From Neckera pumila (taxonomy: Eukaryota > Streptophyta > Bryopsida > Hypnales > Neckeraceae): a stretch of DNA of 64,000 nucleotides. Positions 48,341-60,167 of the stretch are shown piece after piece. Location: positions 7,332,065 to 7,396,064 of the forward strand of contig OZ018416.1 in the NCBI GenBank assembly GCA_963969595.1, written 5' to 3'. Under the pieces are notes generated by a model. The model worked only from the letters and a program-made list of their open reading frames with translations. It searched no databases and was not told the origin of the DNA. The position numbers were made by a program, and so were the translations under genes. Each line of letters starts with the position of its first letter. Within the stretch, counting starts at the first letter, position 1.

Positions 48341-48939
48341 TCATCTCAGTACCATGGCAGCATATCGAGCTTGGGTGTGAACCTTGTAGTAGCAATCTCC
48401 GTCACACATGTAGGCGCCGTCACAACTTGGACAATATTGATTCATCACTTTCCCGCAAATCTTACACTTCTGTCGTTGCTTCTTGCCTTTCCCAGCAGGA
48501 TAATGGATGCCTCTATTTTCAATGTTGAATGACCGGCAAGTGCGACCTAGCTTCATCCAATGATTGCACAGCCATGAAGCTATCATGTATTGATATTTCT
48601 CTCTCTCCATGGGCTTCACTAACCTTGCTTCTTCAATATGTGTTTTGTAAAGAATATAGCTATTTTCAATTGAGGAATCTAAAACAAATAAGAAAAGCCT
48701 ATGCCACTACTTCCTTGTTTGAAGTTGAGATGAATATGCTACTCTATGTTGATCTATAAGATCAACCCCTCTCATATGCTTTTGATACTCAAGGAATTTC
48801 GGGCTAGTGAAGAACTCCTTCTGCTCACTATCAACCCAACACTTACAGCTAAGCCACTCGGATGCTACAGAATCAACTGATGTGCTGATGAGAAATACAG
48901 GTTGTGCATCCTGCCGTAAAATTGTCGTAGCACAAGAAA
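48341..48939 (-). pseudogene. piggyBac transposase, C-terminal part (third Asp and Cys-rich domain)
   Basis: Reading the minus strand from about 48930: LISTSVDSVASEW, then FLEYQKHMRGVDLIDQHRVA with the third catalytic aspartate (codon near 48763), then QTRK, a TAG (48709-48707) where the family has tryptophan, WHRLFLFVLD, and the Cys-rich end CKICGKVMNQYCPSC followed by CDGDCYYKVH. This Cys/His domain is the zinc-binding C-terminus of piggyBac transposases that contacts the element ends. It continues the core domain at 52517-53700 from which it has been parted by an insertion. Confidence 0.85.
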
Positions 48940-48942
48940 GTA

Positions 48943-50192
48943 AAATCCCTCCAGTAGACGTTCTAACGTGTGAAAAACGTCTTTAGGATGACTTGAGTAT
49001 CATTCCCTTAGAGATCTAGTTTGGACTTCTATAGTGATGACCGGAACCGGATGCGGAAGTCACAAGAACCACAAGCAAATCGGATTCTAAAATAGAAAGC
49101 TTAATATTCCTAAGTGATTGCTTCCCATCCGGTTGGACTATCCCACTCTAGTCCTAATCCACTCAACAACAACAGGGCAGTGTCTCAACAATGTACCGCT
49201 CCCTTTCTCACTAATACAACTCTAATCCTAGGACTCAAAATTGGAACCGAAAGGAGTGTCGTTACCCTGTGCCTCTTCCTGTTTCCGCTTCCGGATCCTC
49301 AAATTTAGTAACCGGTTAAAAGTTTAGCCTCTATATCAGTGGGTTCCGCATATTTCAATTAAGGAAGGCTGCGTGAATTCCTACCCTTCAATGTTTAGAG
49401 TGACAGAAGTTTCACTAAAAAAAAGAAAAATAACAAAAGACAATAAGAAATAGGACTTCAGTTTCTCTTCACAACTAACCCAAAAGCTTAATCCGGATCA
49501 GAAGGTCACTCAGGAAACCCCTACCATCCTCGCAATACTACAATGACAGATTCTCCCGACCCAAGCTCTCAGACAGAGACGCTACTCTCGGAAACCGGAT
49601 ACAGGAAACATCCGGGGGCACTCATTTTCTTCCAAAACTTGCAAACACAGCTATCCGCACAAAGTAATGGTTCTAGCATTACCGGCATACCAATCCAGCA
49701 TCAAGATTTTTCACACCAACACTTAGGATGTGGAAATCAAAATACTTTGTAATGGAAAATGAAAAAAAACACAACTGTAAGATAAAACTATCCTATCAAG
49801 CCCGGGATTGAAACTAACCTCAATCTCCTAAATACCAAACCAAGGGAAACCCAAAAAGGCTTCATGAAAATCCTAACTACAGACCAGAGAATGACACGCG
49901 TCATTCCCCCAATCTCAAAGTCCTAACTAGTAGTGTTGACTTTCTAACAGCCAGCCTTTTCCACAAAAGCGGATCTTAGATCCAGGAAAACCGGATCCAG
50001 TTGTCCAGGTGCATGCAACCGGAAAGCAACTAGAAAGCTGCTTTCTAAAACTTTAACTTTCTTCTACTTAACTAAACTCCACCTATCTTTTACTTTCCTA
50101 AAGTAAACTTAACTAGACTCTACTTTTACTTTCCACCTACCAAAAACTGGAGTTTCACTAACTCCCTAACTCAACTTCTAAAAACTTTCTAC
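48943..50192. other. Non-coding left part of the nested insertion
   Basis: No open frame of interest. CCGGA/TCCGGTT motifs are scattered through it. It is probably the 3' part of the inserted element, given the minus-strand gene. Confidence 0.4.
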
Positions 50193-51943
50193 CTACTTCT
50201 TTTGCCGCTTGGATGGCGTTGGTGTAGTCTTCCTTGCTGGCTGCTGTCTACCACCAGTAGACTTAGAAGCTTTCTCCTTTAGAGGAGTTGGAGGTCTACC
50301 TTTCCTCTTTTCACATGCAAGTTCCAGTTCCGGTTCAGATTCTTCTTCTCCTTCTTTGGATTCTTCTCCTGATTCGGACTGACACTCCTCCTTCTCTATG
50401 GTCTCTGGCAACTTGACCTCTTCAGATTCAACCTCAATCGTGGGTGACACATCCCTACCCCTCTTTGATGTTGATTTCCGTCGTTTTGCTGCTGGTTTGT
50501 CTGACCGACCGGAAAGGGTGCTTTGTGGAGTGCCCTGATCCGGTTCTGCAAACTTACTCTGACTACCGGCCTGGGATCCAGGTGAAAAACCGTATCAATC
50601 TTCAACTTGGAGCGGCTGACTGGTATGGTCTTTTCTTCCGGTTCTCCCTTTGACTTCCGGTCAACTGAACTCTTTGACGGCGTTGCCTTGCTCAGAGTTT
50701 CCTCCTTCACCTTTTCTTTTGCCGTCGCCGGTTCCGGTTTCAAGTGGAAGCCCGCATTCTCCATGACTTCTCCCAACTCAAATAAGGTATGCTCCATCTT
50801 TTCATAATACACCAAGACTAAAACAACCTTGGGTCCCATCTGAGATCCCTCTTTGAGAACTCCAGCCTCAAAAAGTTTGGCTTTGTTAATTACATCGCCC
50901 GAATTCCCAATAAACTTCTGGATCCGGTTAAGGGTGTCTAAGGTTTCAACCAAGAGCTGTCTACCCTCACTCTCAGACTTTTTCCCTATCTCCTTCTTCA
51001 GATCCTTTACTTGACTGGTTAGGCTAACTATCCGGTTTTCTGACTTCCGGGTCACCTCCTTATCATTCATCATTTTCTCTTGGATGGCCTTCAATTCACT
51101 TATAATCGCCCCAAGAGGGTCAGTTGACTTCGCCCAAACCGGATCCTTACTAGTCCCCTCTCCAACTACTTCCTTGCCTTTCTTTTGGGGTTCCTCTGGT
51201 TTCTCTTCCGGTTCTGACTCCTCTTTTGACGCCTCTCTCTGCTCTTCCGGTTCCAGACTAATGTCATGCTGTAACATCACGTCTGCAGACTTGTACTCGG
51301 TTACTTCCTTTCCTCTCAATAACTCATTGTGCTCATAGAGGTGGAAAAGAAAAGGAAATAAACCGGAAGGTCTGGACTTGCCTACAACTGAGACCATTTT
51401 GCCCACAATTTCCTTCAATATTAAACCCCAACTCACTTTCCTCCCTCCGGTTAGCGCTCCAAAAATTGTTTTTGCTATTGTATTGATGGCCCGGATAGGA
51501 TGCTCCGGATTCAAAATTGAAACTAAAAACTCCAACACTCTCCTATGCCTTAAGTTTGTGCAATCTGCCACGGCATATCTATCCTTGGGGTGGACAGGGT
51601 TGCAAAACTTACCACTGTCAAACTTGTACTGCCGTCCAGTTATTCCTTTCCCTTCCTTGGAAAAATTGTACACCTCGCTCCACATCTCCAAAGTCCATCC
51701 GGTTGGCTACGCCTGGATCGTGTGATGCCACTTGCTTGACTGCTTCGTGAGCAGCTCTCCAACAACTGACTCGTTCTTCAGGTTCCACGGCCTCCGCATG
51801 AAACCATCGCATCCCAGCCCTTTCAAGTCCTCCCGCAAGAGCGCCTTCTCCTTGGCATTCTTCGGCAGTCCGGGTACCACTGACCAGAGTTTGAGTGAAG
51901 GCAACTCTTCACTTGCCTCTGCCTTCACCATGGCTCTGAGCAA
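50193..51943 (-). pseudogene. Unrecognised transposon protein with coiled, charged C-terminus
   Basis: One minus-strand reading runs from about 51943 to 50193, broken by a TAG near 51707 and one frameshift near 50450. About 575 residues. The N-terminal half is compact (for example CNPVHPKDRYAVADCTNLRH and RRVLEFLVSIL); the middle is a charged, probably coiled region (ISELKAIQEKMMNDKEVTRK); the end is basic with KRKGRPPTPLK, an AT-hook-like motif, and finishes KRQKK. The general look (domain with IN-x-IAKTIFGAL, then coiled coil) recalls gag-like or plant-transposon proteins, but I do not recognise the family. Confidence 0.5.
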
Positions 51944-52516
51944 CTACTTGGATTGACTTACAACCTTTCAATTCTTCTTGCCCTAATCACTTGCGCCCTA
52001 TTATTGTTCTTACTCATAAAGCCAATCAGTCTTACAACCGCTTAACCGGGACCGGAATCTCAAAACTTGCACTCCTTCAAGCTCTCAGCGCCACACTTCC
52101 TTGCAAACATTCACTCACAATCAAGAAACACCAGAATGAGAAGATAGAATGGGGATGCTTCTACCTGACCCCTTCCTCTCTCCTGACCGTCCGATTTCCC
52201 CACCGTTGGAACTGGCCATTTCTGTCTACACCGAGAAATGATTCCGTTCAACGGCTCTCTAGTTTTTCCGTTAGTGACTGTTGGCTCCCGGTTTCCGTTT
52301 CCGATACCGGTTTGACTGTTTCCAAATCCCTAGAATTTCGGTTGTGATCCCACATAGGTTTCCGGTTTCTGGTTTCCGGTTCAAGACAGGAACAACTAAG
52401 ATCCGTCTTAACCATTTTATCTCTTTTAAGAGATCCGATGGCTACTAATCTAAAAATCTACTAAACTATATACATTAACTTATAAAACAAAAAAAAAACA
52501 TGGAAATAAAATGTCT
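51944..52516. other. Right part of the nested insertion, CCGG-rich
   Basis: Contains repeated variants of CCGGTTTCCG and GGTTTCCGGTTT (52290-52385) and an A-run at 52487-52498. Likely the 5' region of the minus-strand gene. Confidence 0.4.
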
Positions 52517-53760
52517 TTAACCTAATTCTATTACAAAGTAATAGAATTTGGCATTTCGGGCTCCCACAACAATCACAACCATTTGCTTGGACCGATGCAT
52601 CTTAGTTAGCAAGGTGCCTCGCGTCAATTCAAACTCCCGCGCATATTGCTTCAAAATTGACGGCATGCCGACACGGCCCCGTTTTACAGTACCAATACCC
52701 AAGCACCTTTGACTTAGCAAGACATCCAGCAGTTTCGGCGAAGTGAAAAAATCATCAGTGACGATAATATGACCGCGGTGACTAAGGTTCTCTATAAGCT
52801 CCAATACAACCTGTGTCCCTTGGTAGACCTCTTTTTCCTCTCCTCTCGCACCTAGACACAATTGAAGATTCCAAATATAACGGGACTGCGAGTTTGCTGC
52901 ACATCAAATTTTAATCCCATATTGGACTAGCTTTGCGAGCATGTATTGTCTAAAGTCATAGAAGTGACCCTTGTACTTGATCATGATCTCGTCTACTGTT
53001 ATGTACCGCTCGCAATTGTAAAGGGATTGACTGATTCGGATAAAGTCTTCTATAAGCCATCTGACCTTACCCAACTTATCATAACCTGGTTTACCTTTAC
53101 AAAACAATGTCTGATTATCTACAAAGTGAATACACCTAAGAACTGACTCGAATCGATCTCGAGTCATTATAGACTTGATCACACGGCAACCAAACAAAGC
53201 CCTTTTTTCCCAATGCAACCTAATTTGAGGCAATTTTTTTAGACCCACATACAAAAGAATTTCCATGAATCCTTTCAGTTCATCAGGACCTAGATCAACC
53301 CATTTCGTTCCCCCATTCAGCCCCCCTTTCATTGGTTTAGTAGCTACCTGTTTAGCATATAAGTTTGTTTGACTGCAAATCTCTAAGAATGTTGACTTGG
53401 GCCAAAAAGACTCAAATGGTTCATGTAGAGCCATTGGTCTTCTAAAGTGCCATTTCAGTGGACTCGAGGTAGGACCAGAGAATCATCTCGACTCCTTTCT
53501 AACTGAGTTGTCGTTTCTTGCCAATTACAATCGGCATATTTGTGAGCAAATGACATAAACTCAGGCGACACACTCCATCTTTAGTAAATCAGTAAGATCC
53601 TCTGAGACTAACCAATCCGAATTACCTGAATTAGAAGAGTTCACGTAGTCACCATGCCGTGCAACCCATTCGTCTTCAGTCGACTCCTCCGATGAAATCC
53701 CATTGATGTTGTCGTCCCCCAGACCAAGATATCATGGGTAATCACAAAGCAAAGTTGGAA
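52517..53760 (-). pseudogene. piggyBac transposase, N-terminal and catalytic core
   Basis: From 53434 downward the minus strand reads HEPFESFWPKSTF, QTNLYAKQ, DELKGFMEILLYVGLKKLP, DRFESVLRCIHFVDN and ERYITVDEIMIKYKG, holding the first catalytic aspartate (near 52992). A TGA at 52906-52904 replaces the tryptophan expected after GIKI; the frame then continues with ELIENLSHRGHIIVTDDFF, holding the second aspartate (near 52755), and stops at the nested insertion. Upstream (53435-53760) an acidic leader (SSEESTEDEW) is readable with breaks. Together with 48341-48939 this is a whole DDE_Tnp_1_7 transposase, now inactive. Confidence 0.88.
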
Positions 53761-53911
53761 GATTCTACTTTATGGGAGTAAGCTGAGGAATATTGATGTC
53801 CTTGAATACTTCAAACTGTCCCATGCCAGCTTTGGTGGGTGTAGCTTGAGCAAGCTGCACCGGAAAATTAGAGAGGCCATCTAAACTTGGATCCGCACTC
53901 TTCTTCTTCCG

Positions 53912-55469
53912 CTATTCTAAGAGACCACCACCAACCATTTGACATTCATACGCAGCAACCGCCTGATGTCCAAGGAAACCTTCAAAGTACACCATGTACG
54001 TGGGTTCTCCGGTAATTTTGTGAACAAATCGGCAAGTCACCTCTCCAACAATAGTTGAGTCTTCATCTAGAACCGGATTATACTGGAATACAAATTTTTG
54101 CACTCGTACTTGCAAGCCGATGACCTCATTGCCAGATGATGAATGACTGCTGCAACTTGTGTACCAATCCAAAGAATCCCCTTTACTCCGCAGTTTTTTG
54201 GACGACATGAAACCACATTGTTCTTCTTCTTTACAGTCTGTGTGAACATTGTGACCTCCCCCTCCTCTGATTTCTTCCACATGTTCAGCCAACGGCAAAA
54301 CCCGAGTAGCTCTTTGTGCTTCAAAACCTTCTGCACTCATTGTCCACTGGATAGATTCCTCAATCGCCAACACATGCTGAGTTTGATCTCCCTCATTCTC
54401 CCAACTACTTATTGCAACATGGGTCCTTGACAACGGTCGGGGCCTAAGAACCTGTGGTGTCCGATTGCCAATAGGCAAAATTGGGGTCCGTTTCCCCTCT
54501 GGTGATTCAGCATACTCTGGCGATATAATTGAATCTCTGCAACTGCCTTCGTCCTGGGACTGACCTTGTTCCCTTCTTTGACGGCTTCTTCCTCGACGGC
54601 CTCTTCCTCGACCCCTACCACGCCCCCGCCCCCTCCCACCACCACGCCAACCTTGTATGCCCTGTCGTCCACCCTCTTCTCCACCCCCTCCCTTTGCCCC
54701 ATCTACAGACTCATTCGTTGGAGCGGTAGGTTGTTCGCCACCCTCTACTGCAGTCTCCACCGTCACTTTTTTTTTCTTGGCTCTTGCGCCTTCGTAGGCT
54801 GCTTCCCTTTTTCTCTCGTTTTCTTCACAGTGAGTACTATGGATTGTTGCTACACCTTCATCAGCTCATCGCTTCTACCCTGCACCTTGGATCTGAGGAC
54901 GTCTGCATATGACATCGTTGGGGCCTGTCGGCACTCCCCGCTCTCCAGCTGTGGCATGAACAAACCGCTTGTTCCTTGGTGAATTTATGTGAATGACACC
55001 TTACTGATCTCTGCCCCAAGTTAGGCGGTATTTTACTTGATGCTTGACTCTTGACTGGGTCTTTGGGCTCCGCTCTGACAATCTTTTCTTTGCCGCGGCT
55101 CTGCCCGCCTCCTTGAACGACATTGGAGATGACATCTTCTACCTCAGGCCAAATCCGATGTGAAACTTCGCTGACCACTGTTGGAAAATTAGTTCTCTTT
55201 GTAAACCCTAAAACATCAGCAATGTGTCTATAGAACAAGTATCGCCACTCTTGTGCTGCAGGATTTGCACTAAGCTGCCTGCTCTTTGATGGCAAAGGCA
55301 ATTTTTGCAAATGCCTCGGACTCAAGCAATTGAGGACATTGACTCTCTTAAAGTCACTCCTCTGATCTTCTACCATCCAATTGTCCAGGAGCTCAGCTTC
55401 ATCCTCCAAGTGATCGGGGAATTTGGTTGGAGTCAGGTGCCTCCCTTTGTATCCTTGCTTCTCTAGCAC
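53912..55469 (-). pseudogene. Second protein or N-terminal extension of the piggyBac element
   Basis: Two minus-strand frames (55469-54861 and 54766-53912) read as one protein after frameshifts near 54960 and in the A-run at 54770. Features in order: a compact region (LLDNWMVEDQRSDFKRVNVL ... EWRYLFYRHIADVLGFTKR), SYADVLRSKVQG, a basic stretch, a long arginine-glycine run (RGRGRGRGRGRGRRGRSRQR at about 54580-54630), and a C-terminal part (VGEVTCRFVHKITGEPTYMV) that looks like a chromo/tudor-type fold by spacing. I do not recognise the family. It might be an accessory protein or an extension of the transposase. Confidence 0.45.
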
Positions 55470-56207
55470 TTAGTACACGTTGCAGCTTGGGCAGCAAAAT
55501 CTCTGGCGGGAGCATAGTACTCCTCACAACTTCAAAACTTGCCTTGCTCAAGTATTGCCAATCTCCTTCAAGCCTACTGGAGTGGCAATCGCTCTAGCCT
55601 TGCTTCCCACTTCTTTCCTTCATGGCGATGGTTGTCCCTTAGCCAAATTGTGACGCCACGGCTTCCTGACTCCTACGGCGCTCCAAAAACGACCTCCACT
55701 CCAAAATTTCAGCACATGTCCATGACAAGCTATCCCTTAGATTATTCTATTGCAATCTAATACCAGGACAAGTGCACAAACCGCGAGAGCATCAACCTAC
55801 AATGAGAGCACTCTACGGTAAACCCAACGACCTTGAATCCATAGGAGGTCCTTGCAAAGGGACATGCAACAGCCGCTTGGCCGGGCCCGAGTTGGCACAA
55901 AACCCTAAACCTGGAGAGAGGCCGGTGTCAGACTTGCTTGCACTAGGTGACATCATCCGCTTGCTGGTGTTTTGAGGGAGTATTTTCTACAAACACTCAT
56001 CCTCTCCGATACCTCTCTCCATGAATCACTCTCCCTCTGTCAATTTGTAAATTCAAATCTTGATCAAAGAAATGCCCTTGAAACTAGATTCAATTCCCCA
56101 CACATTACTATTTAGTTGCACCATGATCCAAGTTTGCCCTAAATCCTAAAAATGCGTCCCGAAATCTAAGAAGGCATTTTTTGCCTCCTTCGGCCCTGAA
56201 GGGTCAA

Positions 56208-58183
56208 AGTGTACCCTTTTGGTACTTACTTTAGTGGTGCAAGTAGGGTGGTTCTTCTATTTGAATATGCGTAGTACAGAGAAACGCTAAGCTGATATGA
56301 TAAAAAAATAAGGTAATTATACCTCAACTGATCAAATAAGCAATTCAACATGGTTCCTTTCATTATGTTGAAAATGGTTTTGTAGGATCTTATTGGTAGT
56401 TGAATGGGAATTTTAGATTCTCTTTGAGACATTGTATAAATAAACTATAAATTTTCAAAGTGCTAAAAATAAGTGTTTTACAAAACGGACAGATACCCTC
56501 ATGAATAGTAGGAGTACATTTGAAGCAAGAATCCCAAAAATTTTGTTTTAGAAAGGGGTCGATTTCAGGTATAAGATAGAGCCACCCATAATTGACTGAA
56601 TAAGGAACTCCAACATGATTTGGAGTAGTGAAGGCAAAACAAATATTTTTCAGAGGTACATCGATATAAATGACAAGGATTGCAAAAAAATTGGTAATTT
56701 TATCGCTTGAATTGAAATTACTAGAAATTTTGGGAGGCAAAAAGTGCTCTGGACCTATGGCCAACGTCTAGACTCTTCCAATGCCGATCATTCAATAACT
56801 TTTTCCCTATTTATTATTTCCTACTTTCTTTCTCACAACTTGGGACATGTATCATGTATTTATTAGTTCCAACCTTGAAAAGGAAAAAAAAAACATTCTA
56901 AGCTTGGTCAAAAATACATGCACCTCTAGGCGGGAAATGGGTCACTGGTCGGGAATGGGTGGTTCTACCTTAGTTCCCTTATAATGCTGAACTTCGAAAA
57001 TAGATTGAGGCAATCAACGAAGGACCAACAAAACTCCTCGCCGCGAACTCTCCGTCGTAACGCCGAAAGCTCCGTCGCCGCGTGTGCCACGACGACGCTC
57101 CGTCACATCGTCATTCGTCACGATCCCAGCCTCGCAACGGACGACGGCCGTCACGCCGCGACTCTTCTGTCGTCACTCACGAACTCTGTACAGACTCCTC
57201 TCTCCCACCGCAAGGAGCTCCTTTTCTGCAGTTTGACCGCCACTTCAGTTTGGTAATCTCAGTCTCCGCTGACACAGCCAGCGCATGCACCTGGCGGTAT
57301 CAGTCAGTCGCGCCAGGCTAGGACGCTAGGCCCTCCCCGGTCTGGAACTTTATTAAAAATGACGCTAATAAAGATGCGCCTCCTGGTGCAAAGCCTTGGG
57401 CACACATCAGAAGACTCAGAACGCACAGCACAGCCACCAAAACCAAAGCCCAGCCACTTTCGTAGCTGGACGGGATGGATTCCCTCATCTAGGAGACGTT
57501 TGAATTGGTGGGGTCGAGTTCTATGGAACGGTTGGTGCTCGGATCGATGCAGCGGGAGGGAAGAAATTGAAGAAATTGGAGTGAGTGTGCGTGTTTTTAG
57601 TTCTGGTGTCGGTTTCGAAAGGACGCAAGAAGATTTTAGATCTGGTGACTGTGTGAGTGGTGACTGTTTGATTTGGTTGGAATTCTAGTTGCTAGAAGTG
57701 GCTGTGGTGTGTAGATGATTAGCGGCGGTGGGTTTGAACTTTGATGGGTCTGTGATTTGAAACCCGTGAAGTGCATCTGAGGGTTTGTTTTTGTGGGAGC
57801 AGAAAGTCGGTGGATTGGTGAGTGGCTGGGAGATGGAGCAGCAGGTGGTGGTGTGAGAGTCTGGGCGTCTGGATGCGCGCGGATCGAGATTTTGACTAGA
57901 ATTTGAACCGTTCGAGAGTGCAGTGGCGAATTCGTGACGCGTGACGCGTAAGAGGGCTTGATGTTGACATTTTGGGATGATTTTCTAGGTTTTAATCTGG
58001 TTAGGTGCTTAGTTCCTGGAGGTTTTCAAAGTGGGATGTGACTGGTGAAGATGAAATATGAGCTGCTGTTGCCTGCGGAAGAGCTTGCGAAGCTGCGGCG
58101 CTTTCTCTCTGGGTTGGTCGCTGACAGGCGATTCATCACCGTGGTTACTCTTCCCAACTCTTGTAGAAACTCTATGAGTTGAA
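56208..58183. other. Intergenic region and promoter of the fucosyltransferase gene
   Basis: 56208-56980 is AT-rich without a gene. 57040-57180 is strongly GC-rich with many CGTC/CCGTC motifs, and G-rich DNA continues to 58000, which suggests promoter and 5' leader of the gene at 58184. No TATA box or upstream exon could be fixed. Confidence 0.4.
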
Positions 58184-60089
58184 ATGTACAGGACGAATCA
58201 ATTGGAGCTTCGACAACAAGACAGGGTGAATGAAGGCGCAACACTCCAGAGGCTTGCAATGGCGAGCTGCAAGCATCGCAACTTATTTCGAAGCTCCCCA
58301 GTGCGGGCCTCGCTCCTCATCATGGCGCTCTCGGTCATCATGCTCAGCACTGTGCTCATCTCCTTCTCGCAGATTCTGCCGAAGAATTCACGCGAGCACG
58401 AAGTGCACGTCGTGAATCTGGACAATCCACTACCAGTTAGAAATCGGGTGCCTTCCAACACGACGGAGCTCGTTGCAAAACTAGCAGCTACGACTAGAGT
58501 CGCCGCGAATGGCCGGAACGCGAGCGAATTCTTCTCCTCCTCGGCATGGCACAAGGAGAACCCTTGTGCCAGCCGTCACGAATTCCACGCACTCTACGAG
58601 TTTCGGAAAGGCACACACGACACAAAAACAAATCCCAAGTGGAACAAGGTACTTGAAGAGTACACGAAGTTGCACCGGACGTGCGTGGCGAGGATGGGCG
58701 ACATCGATGAGTTTTTCTTGAAGCAGCGGCACATCGATGGGTGCAACTTCGTGGTGGCGGGCGTGTCGGCCGGGAGCGGGATCGGGAACAAAGCGCTGTC
58801 GATCGTGTCCGCGCTCGTGTATGCCGTGCTCACGCAGCGTGTGCTCCTCGTGCCGCAGATCACTGCGGTTCCTGGCGTCTTCTGCGAGCCTTTTGAAGGC
58901 TCCTCGTGGATGGTGGATCCCCAAAAGGTCGGTACAATACTCCTCACCTCTGACCTCTCTTCTCTGATTTCGATTCTGATTCAGGCCATAGCCATTGAAC
59001 ATGTGATTCCAAACATAGTCAACTGCTCATGCGCAGAAATGGTCGGAGAGCAAGAAGAGGAAGGATCTCTGGGAGCCTCTGGAATCCTTCTACACGAAGG
59101 TGGACTCACGATCAGACGCGAACACAAAGATCAACCCTGTGTACGCCGTCTCGACGACTGAGAATTGGGATGCGCAACCGGAGCCACGATTTTTCTGCGA
59201 CACGGAGCAATCGCAGTACACACAAGTAGAGTGGATCAACTTCCGCAATAACCTCTACTTCGTTCCAAAGCTCTTCGCCGTCCCGAGTTTCCGCCCTGTA
59301 CTCGAAGATCTCTTCCCGACTCGCAAAGTCTTCACTCCTCTGTTACGCACCGTGATGCTCCCCTGCGACCCCGTCTGGGGCCGCGTCAAGCAAGTCCACG
59401 ACGCGCATTTCCGCCACGCCCAACGCCGTGTAGGCGTCCAGGAGCGCTACTTCAACGGCAAACCCGACTTCGAGCTTCTCCACCAAGCCACCGAGGACAA
59501 TATCGTGAAGTGCCTCCTCTCCCACGGATGGCTCCCAAACCCTAACCCTAAAATTGTGCTCCCTCTCAGAAAAGACCATCCTCCGATGGCGCCCTTGAAA
59601 GTCACCACGCTCTTCATCACGTCGCTCTACCAGAGCTTGTTCACGCGATTCACGCAAGACTTCGTGCGAGTGGCCTTGCAATCGGGCGACGCCGTGGGAT
59701 TAGTCCAATTGACGCATGAGGACACGCAGAACTTCGGAGTGGAAGTCGATCGGCAAGCGTTGACGGAGGTTCTGTGCTTGAGCTTGACGGATCATCTGAT
59801 TTTGACGCCGCAGTCCACGTTCGGGGCATTGGCGCAAGGCTATGGCGGAGTGGTGCCGTGGTTTGTGGATTTGCGTCCCGAAACGTCGACGCCGTGCGTG
59901 AGGGCGCAATCATCAGAGACTTGTTATCAGATTCCGGCCACCAAGAGTTTCACTTGTCCGCACGATCGCGGCGTGAATGGGAAATTGATGAGGGACGTGG
60001 TGCCGTATTTGGGTGATTGTCACTTGGTAGAGAAGCCGTTCGTGAAAGTGAACGGGGCCGACTTGGGGATGCAGCTCACCACCAGCTGA
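58184..60089 (+). CDS. GT37-type fucosyltransferase, Golgi type II membrane protein
   Basis: Two exons, 58184-58927 and 59037-60089, are joined by a 109 bp phase-0 intron (GTCGGT ... GCGCAG), giving about 598 residues; Arabidopsis FUT1 has 558. A short basic N-terminus precedes one hydrophobic segment (about 41-64, ASLLIMALSVIMLSTVLISF), as in Golgi type II enzymes. Then follow AGVSAGSGIGNKALS and TQRVLLVPQ (about 192-223), FCEPFEGSSWM (about 233-243), VGVQERYF (about 380), a LFITSLYQSLF segment, LTPQSTFGALAQG (about 502) and a Cys-rich tail. These are the hallmarks of plant alpha-(1,2)-fucosyltransferases acting on xyloglucan or arabinogalactan side chains from GDP-fucose. The motif usually read as GIQIR/GIQVR is GVQER here: the arginine that contacts GDP-fucose is kept but its neighbour is acidic. 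The acceptor cannot be told from sequence. The start is the first ATG of the frame; Met26 is an alternative. Confidence 0.9.
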
Positions 60090-60167
60090 AGAGCAAGTGT
60101 CGGTGGATGTGTCGGTGGTTTTACCTGTGGGTGCGTCGGTAGATAGTGTCGCCTTGTATCATGTAAA

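Larger units (their letters stand above)
48940..52541 (-). mobile_element. Nested ~3.6 kb insertion in the transposase gene
   Basis: The transposase frame breaks off near 52541 and resumes near 48940. AAAGTAA is present at both borders (about 48936-48942 and 52535-52541), a candidate 7 bp target duplication. I found neither long terminal repeats nor clear inverted repeats. It carries a minus-strand gene remnant (50193-51943), and text rich in CCGGTTTCCG lies at its right part. The class is unknown. Confidence 0.55.
47063..56207 (-). mobile_element. 9.1 kb piggyBac-type DNA transposon with nested insertion
   Basis: The left end reads TTAACCCTTCAGGGCCG at 47063; the right end CGGCCCTGAAGGGTCAA closes at 56207. 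The two are inverted copies over at least 14 bp, and the flanking tetranucleotide is TTAA at the left and TCAA (one change) at the right. Each end carries a subterminal hairpin: CCGCCT ... AGGCGG at the left and AGGCA ... TGCCT at the right. A piggyBac transposase is encoded on the minus strand inside. Without the nested 3.6 kb insertion the element would be about 5.5 kb. Several inactivating changes show it is now dead. Confidence 0.88.

Noticed and set aside
48960..52500. LTR retrotransposon as identity of the nested insertion
   Set aside because: No TG ... CA bounded direct repeats, primer-binding site or reverse transcriptase could be found at or within the borders.
58928..59036. Frameshift between the two halves of the fucosyltransferase
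   Set aside because: A clean phase-0 GT-AG intron of 109 bp joins VDPQK to KWSESKKRKD, so no frameshift is needed.
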